Shown here: positions 8,570 through 17,531 of the stretch, one piece after another
Layout: every line of letters starts with the position of its first letter
Position numbering within the stretch: the stretch's first letter is position 1
Assembly: GCF_022811925.1 (NCBI RefSeq)
Contig: NZ_CP065511.1
Location: forward strand, 861,501-925,500
Source: Cytobacillus oceanisediminis
GTDB lineage: Bacteria > Bacillota > Bacilli > Bacillales > Cytobacillaceae
Direction: 5' to 3'
DNA length: 64,000 bases
Program-made: the position numbers and the translations under genes
The notes under the pieces: generated by a model
What the model saw: only the letters and a program-made list of their open reading frames with translations
What the model was told of the DNA's origin: nothing
The model's database searches: none

Positions 8570-9001
8570 ATGAAGACCGTTATTAGGGCTGCTATTGAAG
8601 ATTTGGACAACATTGTGAATATAGACAGTGAGGTTATTGGCAATACAAGCAGACGAGATTATATTCAAAATGCCATTGAAAGAGGACATTGTATCATTGC
8701 GAAAAACCAGCAGGAGATCGAGGGATTTTTAATTTACGATACCACCTTTTTTGATTGCTCTTTTATATCATTAATTATTGTGTCACCTTCTAAGAGACGT
8801 AAAGGAAATGCTAGCTCACTGATCGATTTTATGCTGAGGACAGCTCCCACTGCAAAGATATTTTCCTCTACTAATCGTTCTAATGTTAATATGCAGAAAG
8901 TTTTTAGTGCAAATGGATTTATTCAGAGTGGTATAGTTGAAAATTTAGATGAAGGAGATCCTGAAATCATTTATTTCAAATCAAAATTGATTAATTATTA
9001 A
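8570..9001 (+). CDS. GNAT family N-acetyltransferase
   Basis: 143 residues. The acetyl-CoA loop is visible as IVSPSKRRKGNASSLIDFML (R-x-x-G-x-A). The pattern TNRSNVNMQKVFSANGF matches the helix-strand after motif A where Asn and Phe are conserved. AAAAGGAGAAG ribosome site. Acceptor unknown, single gene. Confidence 0.85.
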   Translation: MKTVIRAAIEDLDNIVNIDSEVIGNTSRRDYIQNAIERGHCIIAKNQQEIEGFLIYDTTFFDCSFISLIIVSPSKRRKGNASSLIDFMLRTAPTAKIFSSTNRSNVNMQKVFSANGFIQSGIVENLDEGDPEIIYFKSKLINY

Positions 9002-9136
9002 GATGCTTTTTGTTAAAGAGAGCTGTTTTTACGCTTTGCTTTTTTAAAAAACGGGGCAGATTTGTTGAAAATGTTCATAATAAAAAGACCAATAAGAGAT
9101 TTTTAAAGAGAGAAATCTAGAGTTTTAAGTAACGGA

Positions 9137-9523
9137 TCAATTTTGAGTCGAAGGTGAAAAAATAAGATTTATTTTCATCATCAAATAAGAGTAAATATGG
9201 CTTTTCGTTTTTGGAATGATAATGATAATTTCATCAATCAAAGCATATATCCATTTGTTTTCTACTCGATGAGACGGTTCTAAGGGTATTTTAATCATAT
9301 AGCCTTTGTCTGGAATTGGTTTTAAATTTTTAACAACATTATCAATTTCTTTAATTATTCTTTCAGCTTCTAATTGTATCTTAGGATTTGTTGGGACTGT
9401 TTTCGTTATCTCATTTTTTTCAATATCAAGAAGTTCAATATTCGAACTGCTTTGTGCATTTACTATGACTAGATTAATTAGCAAAAATATGTGAATGAAT
9501 GAAAACAGTATTTTATGAACCAC
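9137..9523 (-). CDS. Hypothetical exported protein
   Basis: About 128 residues. The preferred start is GTG 9523, which has GAGGTGA 5 nt upstream; starting there the protein opens with a clean signal peptide (KILFSFIHIFLLINLVIVNAQ) followed by a hydrophilic domain. The mature part contains LKPIPDKGYMIKIPLEPS and WIYALIDEIIIIIP. Family not identified. Probably secreted or wall-associated. Single gene. Confidence 0.6.
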   Translation of the reverse strand: MVHKILFSFIHIFLLINLVIVNAQSSSNIELLDIEKNEITKTVPTNPKIQLEAERIIKEIDNVVKNLKPIPDKGYMIKIPLEPSHRVENKWIYALIDEIIIIIPKTKSHIYSYLMMKINLIFSPSTQN

Positions 9524-9606
9524 AATTTTCACCTCGGTTGTTATTATCACCATCGATAATTAAGTTATGTATGAACTTGTTGTGCTCATGAGATCTTGGG
9601 TGAAAG

Positions 9607-9630
9607 AGCTGTCATTTAGGCAGCTTTTTC
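9607..9630 (+). terminator. Terminator-like hairpin (AGCTGTC/GGCAGCT)
   Basis: Seven-bp stem with one G-U pair, 5-nt loop, then TTTTTCTT. Same recurrent type as at 3053, here in front of the HAD gene. The gene it served upstream is not evident. Confidence 0.6.
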
Positions 9631-9724
9631 TTACTCAGCTAACGGGGAGTTTAGTTGAAGAAGGGGTTTGGGTTAGTAATAGTGAAGAATAAAAGAACCT
9701 CAATCAGGGAGTGTGGGGGCAGAA

Positions 9725-10408
9725 ATGATTAAAGCTGTTATATTCGATTTAGATGGAACTTTGTTAAATAGAGATGAATCAGTAAAAATGTTTATACAGA
9801 AGCAATACGAAAGACTAATTAAATTGGTAGGGCATATACCAAAAGAGACATACGTGAAAAGGTTTATTGAACTAGATAACCGTGGATATGTTTGGAAAGA
9901 TAAAGTGTATCAGCAACTAGTCAATGAATTTAAGATTACTGACATTTCTTGGGATAATTTACTTCAAGATTATATAAGTCAATTTAAGAATACTTGCATC
10001 TCTTTCCCAAATCTTATTAGTATGTTAGAAGAATTAAGGGCCAATAAACTAGTTCTAGGATTGATTACTAATGGTAAAGGGCAATTTCAGATGGATAACA
10101 TAACAGCATTGGGAATAAGGGATTATTTTCAAACTATTTTAGTGTCTGAATGGGAAGGCGTTAAAAAACCGGACCCTCAAATATTTAATCGGGCCCTGGA
10201 CCAGCTTAATGTATTACCTAATGAAAGTATATTTGTTGGCGACCATCCAGAAAATGATGTAAAAGCTGCCCAAATTGTAGGAATGAAAGGAATTTGGAAA
10301 GCGAATTTTCAATCGAACAATATCGAAGCAGATTTTATTGTAGATGATTTGGGGGAATTACCTATAATCATTGAAAATTTAAGGCGAAAAATTATTGAGT
10401 CATGTTAA
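9725..10408 (+). CDS. HAD superfamily hydrolase
   Basis: About 227 residues. All HAD motifs are present: I, DLDGTLLNRD (residues 7-16) with both Asp; II, the Thr in GLITNGK; III, the Lys in KKPDPQIF; IV, GDHPENDVKAA. A helical cap (about 20-85) makes it a subclass I phosphatase of the phosphoglycolate phosphatase/YjjG type. ATG 9725 has GGGGGC 6 nt upstream; GTG 9713 is less likely. Substrate unknown. Confidence 0.9.
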   Translation: MIKAVIFDLDGTLLNRDESVKMFIQKQYERLIKLVGHIPKETYVKRFIELDNRGYVWKDKVYQQLVNEFKITDISWDNLLQDYISQFKNTCISFPNLISMLEELRANKLVLGLITNGKGQFQMDNITALGIRDYFQTILVSEWEGVKKPDPQIFNRALDQLNVLPNESIFVGDHPENDVKAAQIVGMKGIWKANFQSNNIEADFIVDDLGELPIIIENLRRKIIESC

Positions 10409-10550
10409 ACAAACTGGGCTCGAGTTCAATGAGTGCAAACTATCTTTAGTGCCATGACTTTCAATAAACGGCGTATTTCTGTGTAATAATTGCACCTTTT
10501 TTTACTGCCTCTGCCTGAAACGTAATAACCATGGCACGACACAGTTTGAA
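10409..10550. other. Intergenic stretch with imperfect inverted repeats
   Basis: CAAACTG (about 10408) recurs inverted as CAGTTTG (about 10542), and GTGCCATG (about 10450) inverted as CATGGCAC (about 10531). Only short dyads, not enough to call a mobile element. No coding potential seen. Confidence 0.3.
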
Positions 10551-10590
10551 TGCAAGGTTCCTTAAAATAAAGGAATCTTGCATTTTTTTG
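10551..10590 (+). terminator. Intrinsic terminator
   Basis: TGCAAGGTTCCTT pairs with AAGGAATCTTGCA (one mismatch), followed by seven T. Ends transcription before the nan promoter. Confidence 0.9.
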
Positions 10591-10629
10591 TTGGACTCCG
10601 ATTCTATAATAATATGAATTTCATTTCTT

Positions 10630-10697
10630 GTGATAACAAATTGTCATTTTTAAAAATAAAATTGACAATTTGTTATCACGATGATATAGTGACAATA
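10630..10697 (+). promoter_or_regulatory. nan operon promoter and operator
   Basis: A perfect 17-bp inverted repeat, GTGATAACAAATTGTCA (10630-10646) and its complement (10663-10679), separated by 16 nt. The right arm overlaps the -35 box TTGACA (10662-10667), which stands 17 nt from the -10 box TATAGT (10685-10690). A further half site GTGACAATAT follows at 10689. This geometry fits repression by occlusion of the -35 box, most likely by the RpiR-family protein encoded last in the operon (inference). Confidence 0.9.
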
Positions 10698-10783
10698 TGA
10701 AAACGTTTTCTGATCATTTTCTTGAGAACAGGGATGACAGCCGTCTTGGAAGCATCAAAGGAATGACAGGTAGGAGAGGTATT

Positions 10784-11461
10784 ATGGATGTATTAGATAG
10801 GATAAAAGGCAGATTAATAGTTTCATGTCAGGCCCTTGAAGATGAGCCGCTTCATGATTCTTATATTATGAGTAAGATGGCTTTTGCAGCAAAGCTAGGC
10901 GGGGCTTCCGGAATTAGAGCAAACAGCGTGAAAGATATCCGTGCAATCAAGAAGGAAGTCGATCTGCCCATCATCGGGATTATCAAAAAGGATTATCCCG
11001 GCAGCGGTGTGTATATTACGGCAACGGAAAAAGAAGTAGATGACCTGTATCAGGAAGGTGCAGATATCATTGCTTTTGATGCGACAAAGCAAATCCGTCC
11101 GGATGGCAAAAGTTTTCAGGGATTTTTTGCAAAAGTGAAATCTAGGTACCCAGATCAGTTGTTTATGGCTGATATTTCTACATTAGAAGAAGCGATTGCA
11201 GCTGAAAAAGCAGGGGTTGATATTGTGGCAACCACTTTAGCGGGATATACTCCTTATTCGGAAGGAGTTGTTCCTTTGGAATTACTGGAACAAGTACTAT
11301 CCCATGTTACAGTTCCTGTTATTGCGGAAGGGAATATGGATACACCGGAAAAAGCAAAAAGAGCTATTGAATTAGGAGCTCATGCAGTTGTTGTAGGAAG
11401 TGCCATTACACGTCCGAAATTAATTACTGAGAAATTTGCAAAAGCTATACAAAACTACTAG
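10784..11461 (+). CDS. nanE: N-acetylmannosamine-6-phosphate 2-epimerase
   Basis: 225 residues, TIM barrel. Converts ManNAc-6-P to GlcNAc-6-P in sialic acid catabolism. Seen: [18 protein letters not shown] at the N-terminus (family signature), [27 protein letters not shown] with [17 protein letters not shown], and the phosphate-binding end [13 protein letters not shown] and [17 protein letters not shown] 10784 has AGGAGAGG just upstream; the in-frame ATG 10697 would add a non-homologous 29-residue extension and lies only 7 nt after the -10 box. First gene of the nan operon. Confidence 0.95.
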   Translation: MDVLDRIKGRLIVSCQALEDEPLHDSYIMSKMAFAAKLGGASGIRANSVKDIRAIKKEVDLPIIGIIKKDYPGSGVYITATEKEVDDLYQEGADIIAFDATKQIRPDGKSFQGFFAKVKSRYPDQLFMADISTLEEAIAAEKAGVDIVATTLAGYTPYSEGVVPLELLEQVLSHVTVPVIAEGNMDTPEKAKRAIELGAHAVVVGSAITRPKLITEKFAKAIQNY

Positions 11462-11489
11462 TGAAAAATTAGAAATGAGGGTGTTCGGG

Positions 11490-12356
11490 ATGAAAGGAAT
11501 TTTTACAGCGTTAATGTGTTCATTTGATGAAAACGGAAAGGTGAACGAAAAGGGATTAAGGGAGATTGTCCGTTACAATATCGATATTTCAAAGGTGGAT
11601 GGCTTGTATGTCAATGGAAGTACAGGTGAGAACTTTCTGATTTCCACTGCACAAAAAAAGCAAATCTTTGAAATCGTAAAAGATGAAGCTAAAGATCAAG
11701 TGAAATTGATTGCTCAGGTGGGTTCATTAAATATTGATGAAGCAGTAGAATTAGCACAATTTGCAACAGATTTAGGCTATGATGCTATTTCAGCTGTAAC
11801 ACCTTTCTACTATAAGTTTGATTTCCAGGAGATTAAAGATTATTATTACACCATTTTAGAAAGCGTTAACAACAAAATGATCATCTATTCTATCCCAGCC
11901 TTAACAGGGGTTAGCATGAATCTTGAGCAATTTGGAGAGCTTTTTGAAAATGAAAAAGTGATCGGCGTTAAGTTTACAGCACCTGACTTTTTCTTACTGG
12001 AAAGACTTCGCCATGCTTATCCTGATAAGCTCATTTACTCCGGATTTGATGAAATGCTGCTTTCGGCAAGTGTCTTGAATGTAGACGGAGCGATTGGCAG
12101 TACGTTTAATGTAAATGGACAGCGTGCAAAGCAAATTTTTGAACTGGCACAAAAAGGCCAAATTGAAGAAGCAAGGAAGCTTCAAAAGGTAACCAATGAT
12201 TTAATCGGCGAGATTTTAGATAACGGCTTATACCAGACGATTAAAGAGGTCCTGAAGACACAAGGCGTTGATGCAGGTGTATGCAGGAAGCCGATGAAAG
12301 CGCTTGAAGAGGACAAAGTTCAGCGTTCGAAAATGATTGCGGAAAAATATCTGTAA
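11490..12356 (+). CDS. nanA: N-acetylneuraminate lyase
   Basis: 288 residues, class I aldolase of the DapA/NanA family, cleaving sialic acid to ManNAc and pyruvate. Seen: GLYVNGSTGENFL (pyruvate carboxylate site), YYKFDFQEIKDYYYTI, YSIPALTGV (catalytic Tyr) and the Schiff-base Lys in GVKFTAPDFFLLERLR. The YSGFDEMLLSA and DGAIGSTFN region is typical of NanA rather than DapA. Start 11490 has GAGGGTG 8 nt upstream; ATG 11475 is also in frame. It follows nanE after 28 nt. Confidence 0.95.
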   Translation: MKGIFTALMCSFDENGKVNEKGLREIVRYNIDISKVDGLYVNGSTGENFLISTAQKKQIFEIVKDEAKDQVKLIAQVGSLNIDEAVELAQFATDLGYDAISAVTPFYYKFDFQEIKDYYYTILESVNNKMIIYSIPALTGVSMNLEQFGELFENEKVIGVKFTAPDFFLLERLRHAYPDKLIYSGFDEMLLSASVLNVDGAIGSTFNVNGQRAKQIFELAQKGQIEEARKLQKVTNDLIGEILDNGLYQTIKEVLKTQGVDAGVCRKPMKALEEDKVQRSKMIAEKYL

Positions 12357-12370
12357 AATCAGGGGGATAA

Positions 12371-13870
12371 ATGATGACTGGATCATTTGCTGTAATTGAT
12401 TACGTTATATTATTTGCCTACCTATTGTTCATTCTATGGGTAGGGATTGCAGTTGCCAAAAAAGAAATGCAGGGAAAAGAGTTCTTCAAAGGGGATGGCT
12501 CTATTCCGTGGTGGGTGACATCTGTCAGCTTATTCGCAACCTTATTAAGTCCGATTTCATTCTTATCCTTAGCCGGAAACTCCTATTTAGGATCATGGGA
12601 GCTGTGGTTTGCACAATTAGGTTTATTTATTGCCGTGCCAATCGCAATTTATTATTTCCTGCCGGTTTATCGGAAGTTAAATTTAGATACAGCTTACGAA
12701 TATTTAGAGCGGCGCTTTGATACAAAGCTGCGCGTCATTGGCAGTCTGCTTTTTATTGTCTATCAAATCGGGCGCATGTCCATTATTATGTATCTGCCGG
12801 CTTTGGCATTAGCGGCTGTTACAGGCATCAATGCCGTGCTGATCGTATTATTCATGGGTGTAGTGGCAACCATTTATTCAGCTTTTGGAGGGATTAAATC
12901 AGTGCTTTGGACAGACTTCATCCAGGGTATTGTCTTAATCGGCGGCGGTATTTTTGCCCTCATTATGCTGATGTTCTCCATTGATGGCGGATTTGGAGAA
13001 GTGGTCCGTGTCGGAACGCAAGACGGGAAATTCTTTACGGATACACCATTCTTTGATCCGAACTTTGTCAATAATAGTGTTCTGCTTCTTATTTTTGGTG
13101 CCGGGATTTCAACAGCATTCTCTTATATTTCAAGTCAGGATATGGTTCAGCGTTATTTAACAACTACTGACTTAAAAGAAATGAATAAAATGACTTATTT
13201 AAATGGTATTCTGTCACTTGGTACAGCAACATTGTTCTTCTTTATCGGAACAGCCTTATATACATTTTATACACAGCAGGCAGGTGCGATGCCGGAAGGA
13301 AAGGCTGACCTGATTTTTGCCAACTTTATCGTTGCTGAACTGCCGGCAGGAATTTCAGGCTTACTGATTGCCGGATTATTCGCTGCGGGACAATCAACAC
13401 TTTCAACGGGCTTGAACAGTGTGGCGACAAGCTGGACATTGGATATTCAGAAAGTTCTTAAACCAAATATGAGTGATGAAAAAAGCACTAAGATGGCGCG
13501 TAATGTATCAACAATTGTAGGGATTTTCTCCATTGCTTTTGCCATAATCCTGATTTACACAGATGTAGGGGATGCTTATTCCTGGTTCAATGGATTAATG
13601 GGGTTAGTATTGGGTATTATCGGCGGTACTTTCACGCTTGGAGTCATGACGAAAAGAGCAAACGCCAAAGGGGCAATCTGTGGTTTCTTCGCAACAGCAG
13701 CCGTTGCAATCTATGTGTCTTACTTTACTGATATTACCTTATGGGCCTATTCCATTATTAATTTAATTGCTTCTATCGTGTTCGGTTATGTCTTTAGCTT
13801 ATTATTCAAGCAAAAAAGCAAGGCTGAAGATGAAAATCTGACATTCTATGATAGTAAAAAACCAGCGTAA
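12371..13870 (+). CDS. Sodium:solute symporter (SSS family), probable sialic acid transporter
   Basis: 499 residues with about 13 membrane segments. Family hallmarks: the N-terminal GKEFFKGDGSIPWWVTSVSL, LLSPISFLSLAGNSY, and later SSQDMVQRYLTT and AAGQSTLSTGLNSVATSW, which carries sodium-site serines. Its place between nanA and the kinase points to sodium-coupled uptake of Neu5Ac, like the NanT/SiaT group of the SSS family. Ribosome site GGGGGA precedes ATGATG. The gap to nanA is 14 nt. Confidence 0.9.
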   Translation: MMTGSFAVIDYVILFAYLLFILWVGIAVAKKEMQGKEFFKGDGSIPWWVTSVSLFATLLSPISFLSLAGNSYLGSWELWFAQLGLFIAVPIAIYYFLPVYRKLNLDTAYEYLERRFDTKLRVIGSLLFIVYQIGRMSIIMYLPALALAAVTGINAVLIVLFMGVVATIYSAFGGIKSVLWTDFIQGIVLIGGGIFALIMLMFSIDGGFGEVVRVGTQDGKFFTDTPFFDPNFVNNSVLLLIFGAGISTAFSYISSQDMVQRYLTTTDLKEMNKMTYLNGILSLGTATLFFFIGTALYTFYTQQAGAMPEGKADLIFANFIVAELPAGISGLLIAGLFAAGQSTLSTGLNSVATSWTLDIQKVLKPNMSDEKSTKMARNVSTIVGIFSIAFAIILIYTDVGDAYSWFNGLMGLVLGIIGGTFTLGVMTKRANAKGAICGFFATAAVAIYVSYFTDITLWAYSIINLIASIVFGYVFSLLFKQKSKAEDENLTFYDSKKPA

Positions 13871-13882
13871 AATGGTGAGACT

Positions 13883-15574
13883 ATGTTTCAAATAAAAAAG
13901 AAAATAAAGACAGATGTCTTGGTGGCAGGAAGCGGGCTAGCCGGGATAAAAGTAAGTAAAGAGCTTGCAGATCAACAGGCAGATGTATTGATGGTCACAA
14001 AGATGCAGGTTGCATCAGGTTCAAGCTTTTATCCGCTGAAAGCCTCCCTTGGAACTCAGGTGACAAAAGATCAAGAAGACGAATCTGTATTTCTTGAGGA
14101 TATTGAGAGCCTGAGCCATGGCATGCATGGACAGGATTTGGCTGAGGTGTATGTGAAAGAAATCCCAGAGCGTGTTAAGGAATATCAGGCGATTGGTGTG
14201 AAGGCGAAAAAGTTAGAAGGAGAGCGTAAAGCTTGTTTCGCTGAACATGAACGGGAAATCTATTTATTAAGTGACTGGGATCAGATTCGTGAAAATGTGA
14301 GAACTATTTTTGCAGCGTATGAAAATCTGTCTATCATGGAAAAAACAATAGTCCTTACTTTGCTGAAAAAAGATAACTGTGTGGCGGGAGCCATACTTTT
14401 AGATGAAAATAATGAACTCGTTATGGTGGAGAGCAAGTCTGTCATATTGGCAACAGGCGGTTTCGGCAGTATTTATCAGCATAACTTAAATCCCAATGAT
14501 GTGGATGGATCCGGCCATATCCTGGCGATCGAAGCGGGGACCCGTTTTGTTAATATGGAGTACATTCAATTCATTCCAGGCATTACGGCCCCGAAATATA
14601 AAACCCTTTTTGGAGAGCATACATTAATGTATTGTGATGATATAGTCGATGAAGCAGGAAGCAGCTTACTTGACTCTGTGCTGCCTGAAGGGTTATCGAA
14701 GCAGGAAAGTCTGAAGATTCGGAGCACGCACGGTCCGTTCACCCATTCACTAGATTCGAAGTATTTTGATATCGCGATGATGAAAAACATCATCGCGAAT
14801 CAAAATGATCGCGGATTCAGGCTTTTATATCGGACCGGGTTATATGAGAACGAGGAAGAGTTCTACACGGTCTATTTAAATTGGCTGAAAGAGAGAAATA
14901 TTCATCTTTTGGAAAATGAAATTCGGATTGCCCCATTTGCCCATGCCAGCAATGGAGGAGTCTATATTGACACATATGGCAGAACCGGCGTGAACGGATT
15001 ATATGCCATTGGCGAGCTGTCCTGCAATATTGAGGGGGCGAACCGATTGGGAGGAAATTCGACTGGTGCCTGCATGGTATTTGGCAAAAGGGCTGCAGCA
15101 GATTGTGTCAGGTATATCGAAACACAAAGCCGTGCGGAAATCTCTGAACATGAAGCTTTGAAACAGATCGAGAGCATGTTTGGCGTTCAGGGGCAAAGAA
15201 AAGGTCCTTTTATAGATAAAGAGAAAAAGGTTCATCAGGCTATTGAATCGATTAAAAAGCTCATGTGGTATCATGGTAATGTCGTGCGCAATAAGGAAGG
15301 CCTATTGAAAGCATTGGAAACCATCAGAAAGCTGGAGTCAGAGCTTGACTTAGGAAGATTATTCGAACAGCAGTCGACCCGAAAGCTGACAGTTAAGGCA
15401 CGAAACTTCTTCAAGCTTTCGCAAATTCTGCTTGAGGCCATGCTGGAACGAAAAGAAAGCAGGGGCGCACATTATCGTGAGGATTATCCGGAAGAACGGG
15501 AAGAATATAATAAAAGATTGTTTATTTCCATGAAAGATGATGGAGCATTGGAGTATCGCTTTCTGAATGAATAG
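13883..15574 (+). CDS. FAD-dependent oxidoreductase of the fumarate reductase/L-aspartate oxidase superfamily
   Basis: 563 residues. FAD-binding Rossmann motif DVLVAGSGLAGIKVSKELAD at about residues 11-30, a second FAD contact SVILATGGFG, and the C-terminal FAD signature GVNGLYAIGELS with GANRLGGNSTGACMVFG. These are the signatures of the SdhA/FrdA/NadB family, with a helical C-terminal domain. The usual active-site HYxxGG reads AHASNGG, so the substrate probably differs from succinate or aspartate. Its start is 12 nt after the symporter stop, so it is firmly in the nan operon. No canonical role in sialic acid breakdown is known to me. Confidence 0.85.
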   Translation: MFQIKKKIKTDVLVAGSGLAGIKVSKELADQQADVLMVTKMQVASGSSFYPLKASLGTQVTKDQEDESVFLEDIESLSHGMHGQDLAEVYVKEIPERVKEYQAIGVKAKKLEGERKACFAEHEREIYLLSDWDQIRENVRTIFAAYENLSIMEKTIVLTLLKKDNCVAGAILLDENNELVMVESKSVILATGGFGSIYQHNLNPNDVDGSGHILAIEAGTRFVNMEYIQFIPGITAPKYKTLFGEHTLMYCDDIVDEAGSSLLDSVLPEGLSKQESLKIRSTHGPFTHSLDSKYFDIAMMKNIIANQNDRGFRLLYRTGLYENEEEFYTVYLNWLKERNIHLLENEIRIAPFAHASNGGVYIDTYGRTGVNGLYAIGELSCNIEGANRLGGNSTGACMVFGKRAAADCVRYIETQSRAEISEHEALKQIESMFGVQGQRKGPFIDKEKKVHQAIESIKKLMWYHGNVVRNKEGLLKALETIRKLESELDLGRLFEQQSTRKLTVKARNFFKLSQILLEAMLERKESRGAHYREDYPEEREEYNKRLFISMKDDGALEYRFLNE

Positions 15575-15606
15575 GGAGTAGCTTTTCAATGCTCATAAGT
15601 GGAGGG

Positions 15607-15639
15607 GGAAAACCTGGATATGGGTTTTCTCTTTTTTTC
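15607..15639 (+). terminator. Intra-operon terminator or attenuator
   Basis: GGGGAAAACC/GGGTTTTCTC hairpin with seven T between the flavoprotein gene and nanK. It could lower expression of nanK and the regulator relative to the upstream genes. Confidence 0.65.
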
Positions 15640-15662
15640 AATTGTAAGGGAGGAGCACAATC

Positions 15663-16571
15663 ATGCAGATTGGAGTCATTGATATTGGCGGAACATCGAT
15701 AAAATATGGCATCGCTTCAGACGAAGGAGAGCTTTTTAGCCTTGATTCTATCCCCGCTGAGGCTTATAAGGGCGGCCCTTTTATAGTAGAAAAAGTGAAG
15801 ATGATCTGTGATGTGTTGTTAAAACAGGCAAGAGTAGAGGGCATTGCCATCAGCTCGGCAGGTCAGATTGATAACCAGAATGGGACCGTGGTGCATGCAA
15901 CGGATAATATTCCGGGATACACGGGTACCCGGCTAGCTGAGTTTATTTCAAAACATACTGGACTGCCGGTTACTGTTGAAAACGATGTGAATTGTACGGC
16001 TTTAGGTGAATATTGGCAAGGTGCAGCTAAAGATACAGATGATTTTATCTGTGTAACTATTGGCACGGGGATTGGCGGTGCGTTATTCTTAAATGGTAAG
16101 CTATACACAGGCGCCAACTTTTCAGCCGGGGAAATCGGCCATATCAATCTGTACCCAAACGGGAAGCCCTGCACCTGTGGAAACAATGGCTGTTATGAAA
16201 GATATGCTTCCAGTTCAGCCCTATCAGAGCAGGTGGAGGAAAGAATGGGTGTGAATCTCCCATTAGAGAAGTTTTTCGAGCTTGCCAGAGAGGGCAATAA
16301 GGAAGCTTATAACCTATTTGTGCAGTGGGCAGATGATGTGGCGACAGGCATTCAAAGCCTTGTTCATATTTTTAATCCCGAGCTTGTATTGATTGGCGGC
16401 GGAATTTCTGCACAAGGAGACTTTTTATTGCAAGAGATACAATCGTCTTTAGCAAAGAAAGTGATGCCAAACCACTGGAAGTCGCTTCGTTTGAGAATTG
16501 CTGCGCATGAAAACAAAGCTAATTTATTAGGGGCAGCGAAGCACTTTTTGGACATGAACAGGAAAAGTTAG
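15663..16571 (+). CDS. nanK: N-acetylmannosamine kinase, ROK family
   Basis: 302 residues. ATP-binding DIGGTSIKYGIAS at residues 6-18, the sugar-site ENDVNCTALGEYWQGAA, the second phosphate loop IGTGIGGALFLNGK, the ROK zinc motif with CTCGNNGCYERYAS, and EIGHI carrying the His/Glu of the site. It phosphorylates ManNAc to ManNAc-6-P, the NanE substrate. The operon contains exactly one ROK kinase, which supports the assignment over glucokinase. GGAGG ribosome site before ATG. Confidence 0.92.
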   Translation: MQIGVIDIGGTSIKYGIASDEGELFSLDSIPAEAYKGGPFIVEKVKMICDVLLKQARVEGIAISSAGQIDNQNGTVVHATDNIPGYTGTRLAEFISKHTGLPVTVENDVNCTALGEYWQGAAKDTDDFICVTIGTGIGGALFLNGKLYTGANFSAGEIGHINLYPNGKPCTCGNNGCYERYASSSALSEQVEERMGVNLPLEKFFELAREGNKEAYNLFVQWADDVATGIQSLVHIFNPELVLIGGGISAQGDFLLQEIQSSLAKKVMPNHWKSLRLRIAAHENKANLLGAAKHFLDMNRKS

Positions 16572-16584
16572 TTGAGGGGTTACT

Positions 16585-17427
16585 ATGGAAACGAATAGAA
16601 AAATCACAGGACTGAAGCCTACTATATTAATGGAACAGCATAAACACAACTTTACTAAATCCGACCATAGAATACATGAGTATATTTTATCGAATACGGA
16701 CAAGGTTTTATACCATTCATTAACGGAATTATCTGAGGCGATAGGAGCTGCAGAGGCTACAGTTTTACGTTTTTTCAGAAAGCTGGGCTTTAAAGGTTTT
16801 CAGGATTTTAAATTTTCGCTGGCCCAAGAGGTATCTGGCAATTCCAGTCAGGCTGGCGACGAGACCTATATTGAACGCATTCGTACGAATATGGTACATG
16901 CCATTGAAGATACGTATAGTATGCTGAATAATCAGGCTCTTGAAAACAGCATCGAGGCAATAGTCCGTTCCAGGGATGTGGTGATTTTCGGCATAGGCTC
17001 TTCCGGAATTGCCGGGCTTGATATGCAAAATCGCCTAATGAGAATAGGAAAACATGTTGATGTCGTCACAGATCCTCACTTCCAGGTGATGAGGGCGACC
17101 TCCTTAGATGAACATTCCGTTGTGATTGCGATTAGTTTAACAGGCAGCACAAAGGATATTGTCGACACTGTCAAAATAGCAAATGAAAAGAAAGCTACAG
17201 TGATTGTATTAACAAACTATGTGAAATCCCCTTTGGCAAAATACGCAGATTATATTTTACTGACATCTGTAAAGGAAAGCCCGTTAGACAGCGGTTCATT
17301 AGTAGCCAAAATCACACAGCTATATTTAATTGATCTTATCTGCACGGGAATCACCATGAAAAACTATGAACAAGCTTCAAAAGTTAAAATGGAGATATCC
17401 GAAAATATCAGTAATAAGCTGTATTAA
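16585..17427 (+). CDS. MurR/RpiR family transcriptional regulator
   Basis: 280 residues. The N-terminal RpiR helix-turn-helix (about 20-95) includes LSEAIGAAEATVLRFFRKLGFKGFQDFKFSLA. The C-terminal SIS sugar-phosphate domain (about 120-265) includes VVIFGIGSSGIAGLDMQNRLMRIG and VVIAISLTGSTKDIV. It presumably senses ManNAc-6-P or GlcNAc-6-P and binds the inverted repeat at 10630-10679 (inference). Only 13 nt after nanK and last in the operon. Confidence 0.92.
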   Translation: METNRKITGLKPTILMEQHKHNFTKSDHRIHEYILSNTDKVLYHSLTELSEAIGAAEATVLRFFRKLGFKGFQDFKFSLAQEVSGNSSQAGDETYIERIRTNMVHAIEDTYSMLNNQALENSIEAIVRSRDVVIFGIGSSGIAGLDMQNRLMRIGKHVDVVTDPHFQVMRATSLDEHSVVIAISLTGSTKDIVDTVKIANEKKATVIVLTNYVKSPLAKYADYILLTSVKESPLDSGSLVAKITQLYLIDLICTGITMKNYEQASKVKMEISENISNKLY

Positions 17428-17476
17428 TGGGATTCATTTAAGCAACTACTGCTGTTTCTAATTGTATTAAATATTA

Positions 17477-17504
17477 AAAGGAAGGCCATTGTGCCTTCCT
17501 TTTA
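17477..17504 (+). terminator. Terminator hairpin of the nan operon
   Basis: Perfect 10-bp stem AAAGGAAGGC/GCCTTCCTTT with a 6-nt loop. The T tract is short (TTTTATA counted from inside the stem), so termination may be partial. Confidence 0.7.
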
Positions 17505-17531
17505 TAACTAATTGGAAAGGGAGATTATATA

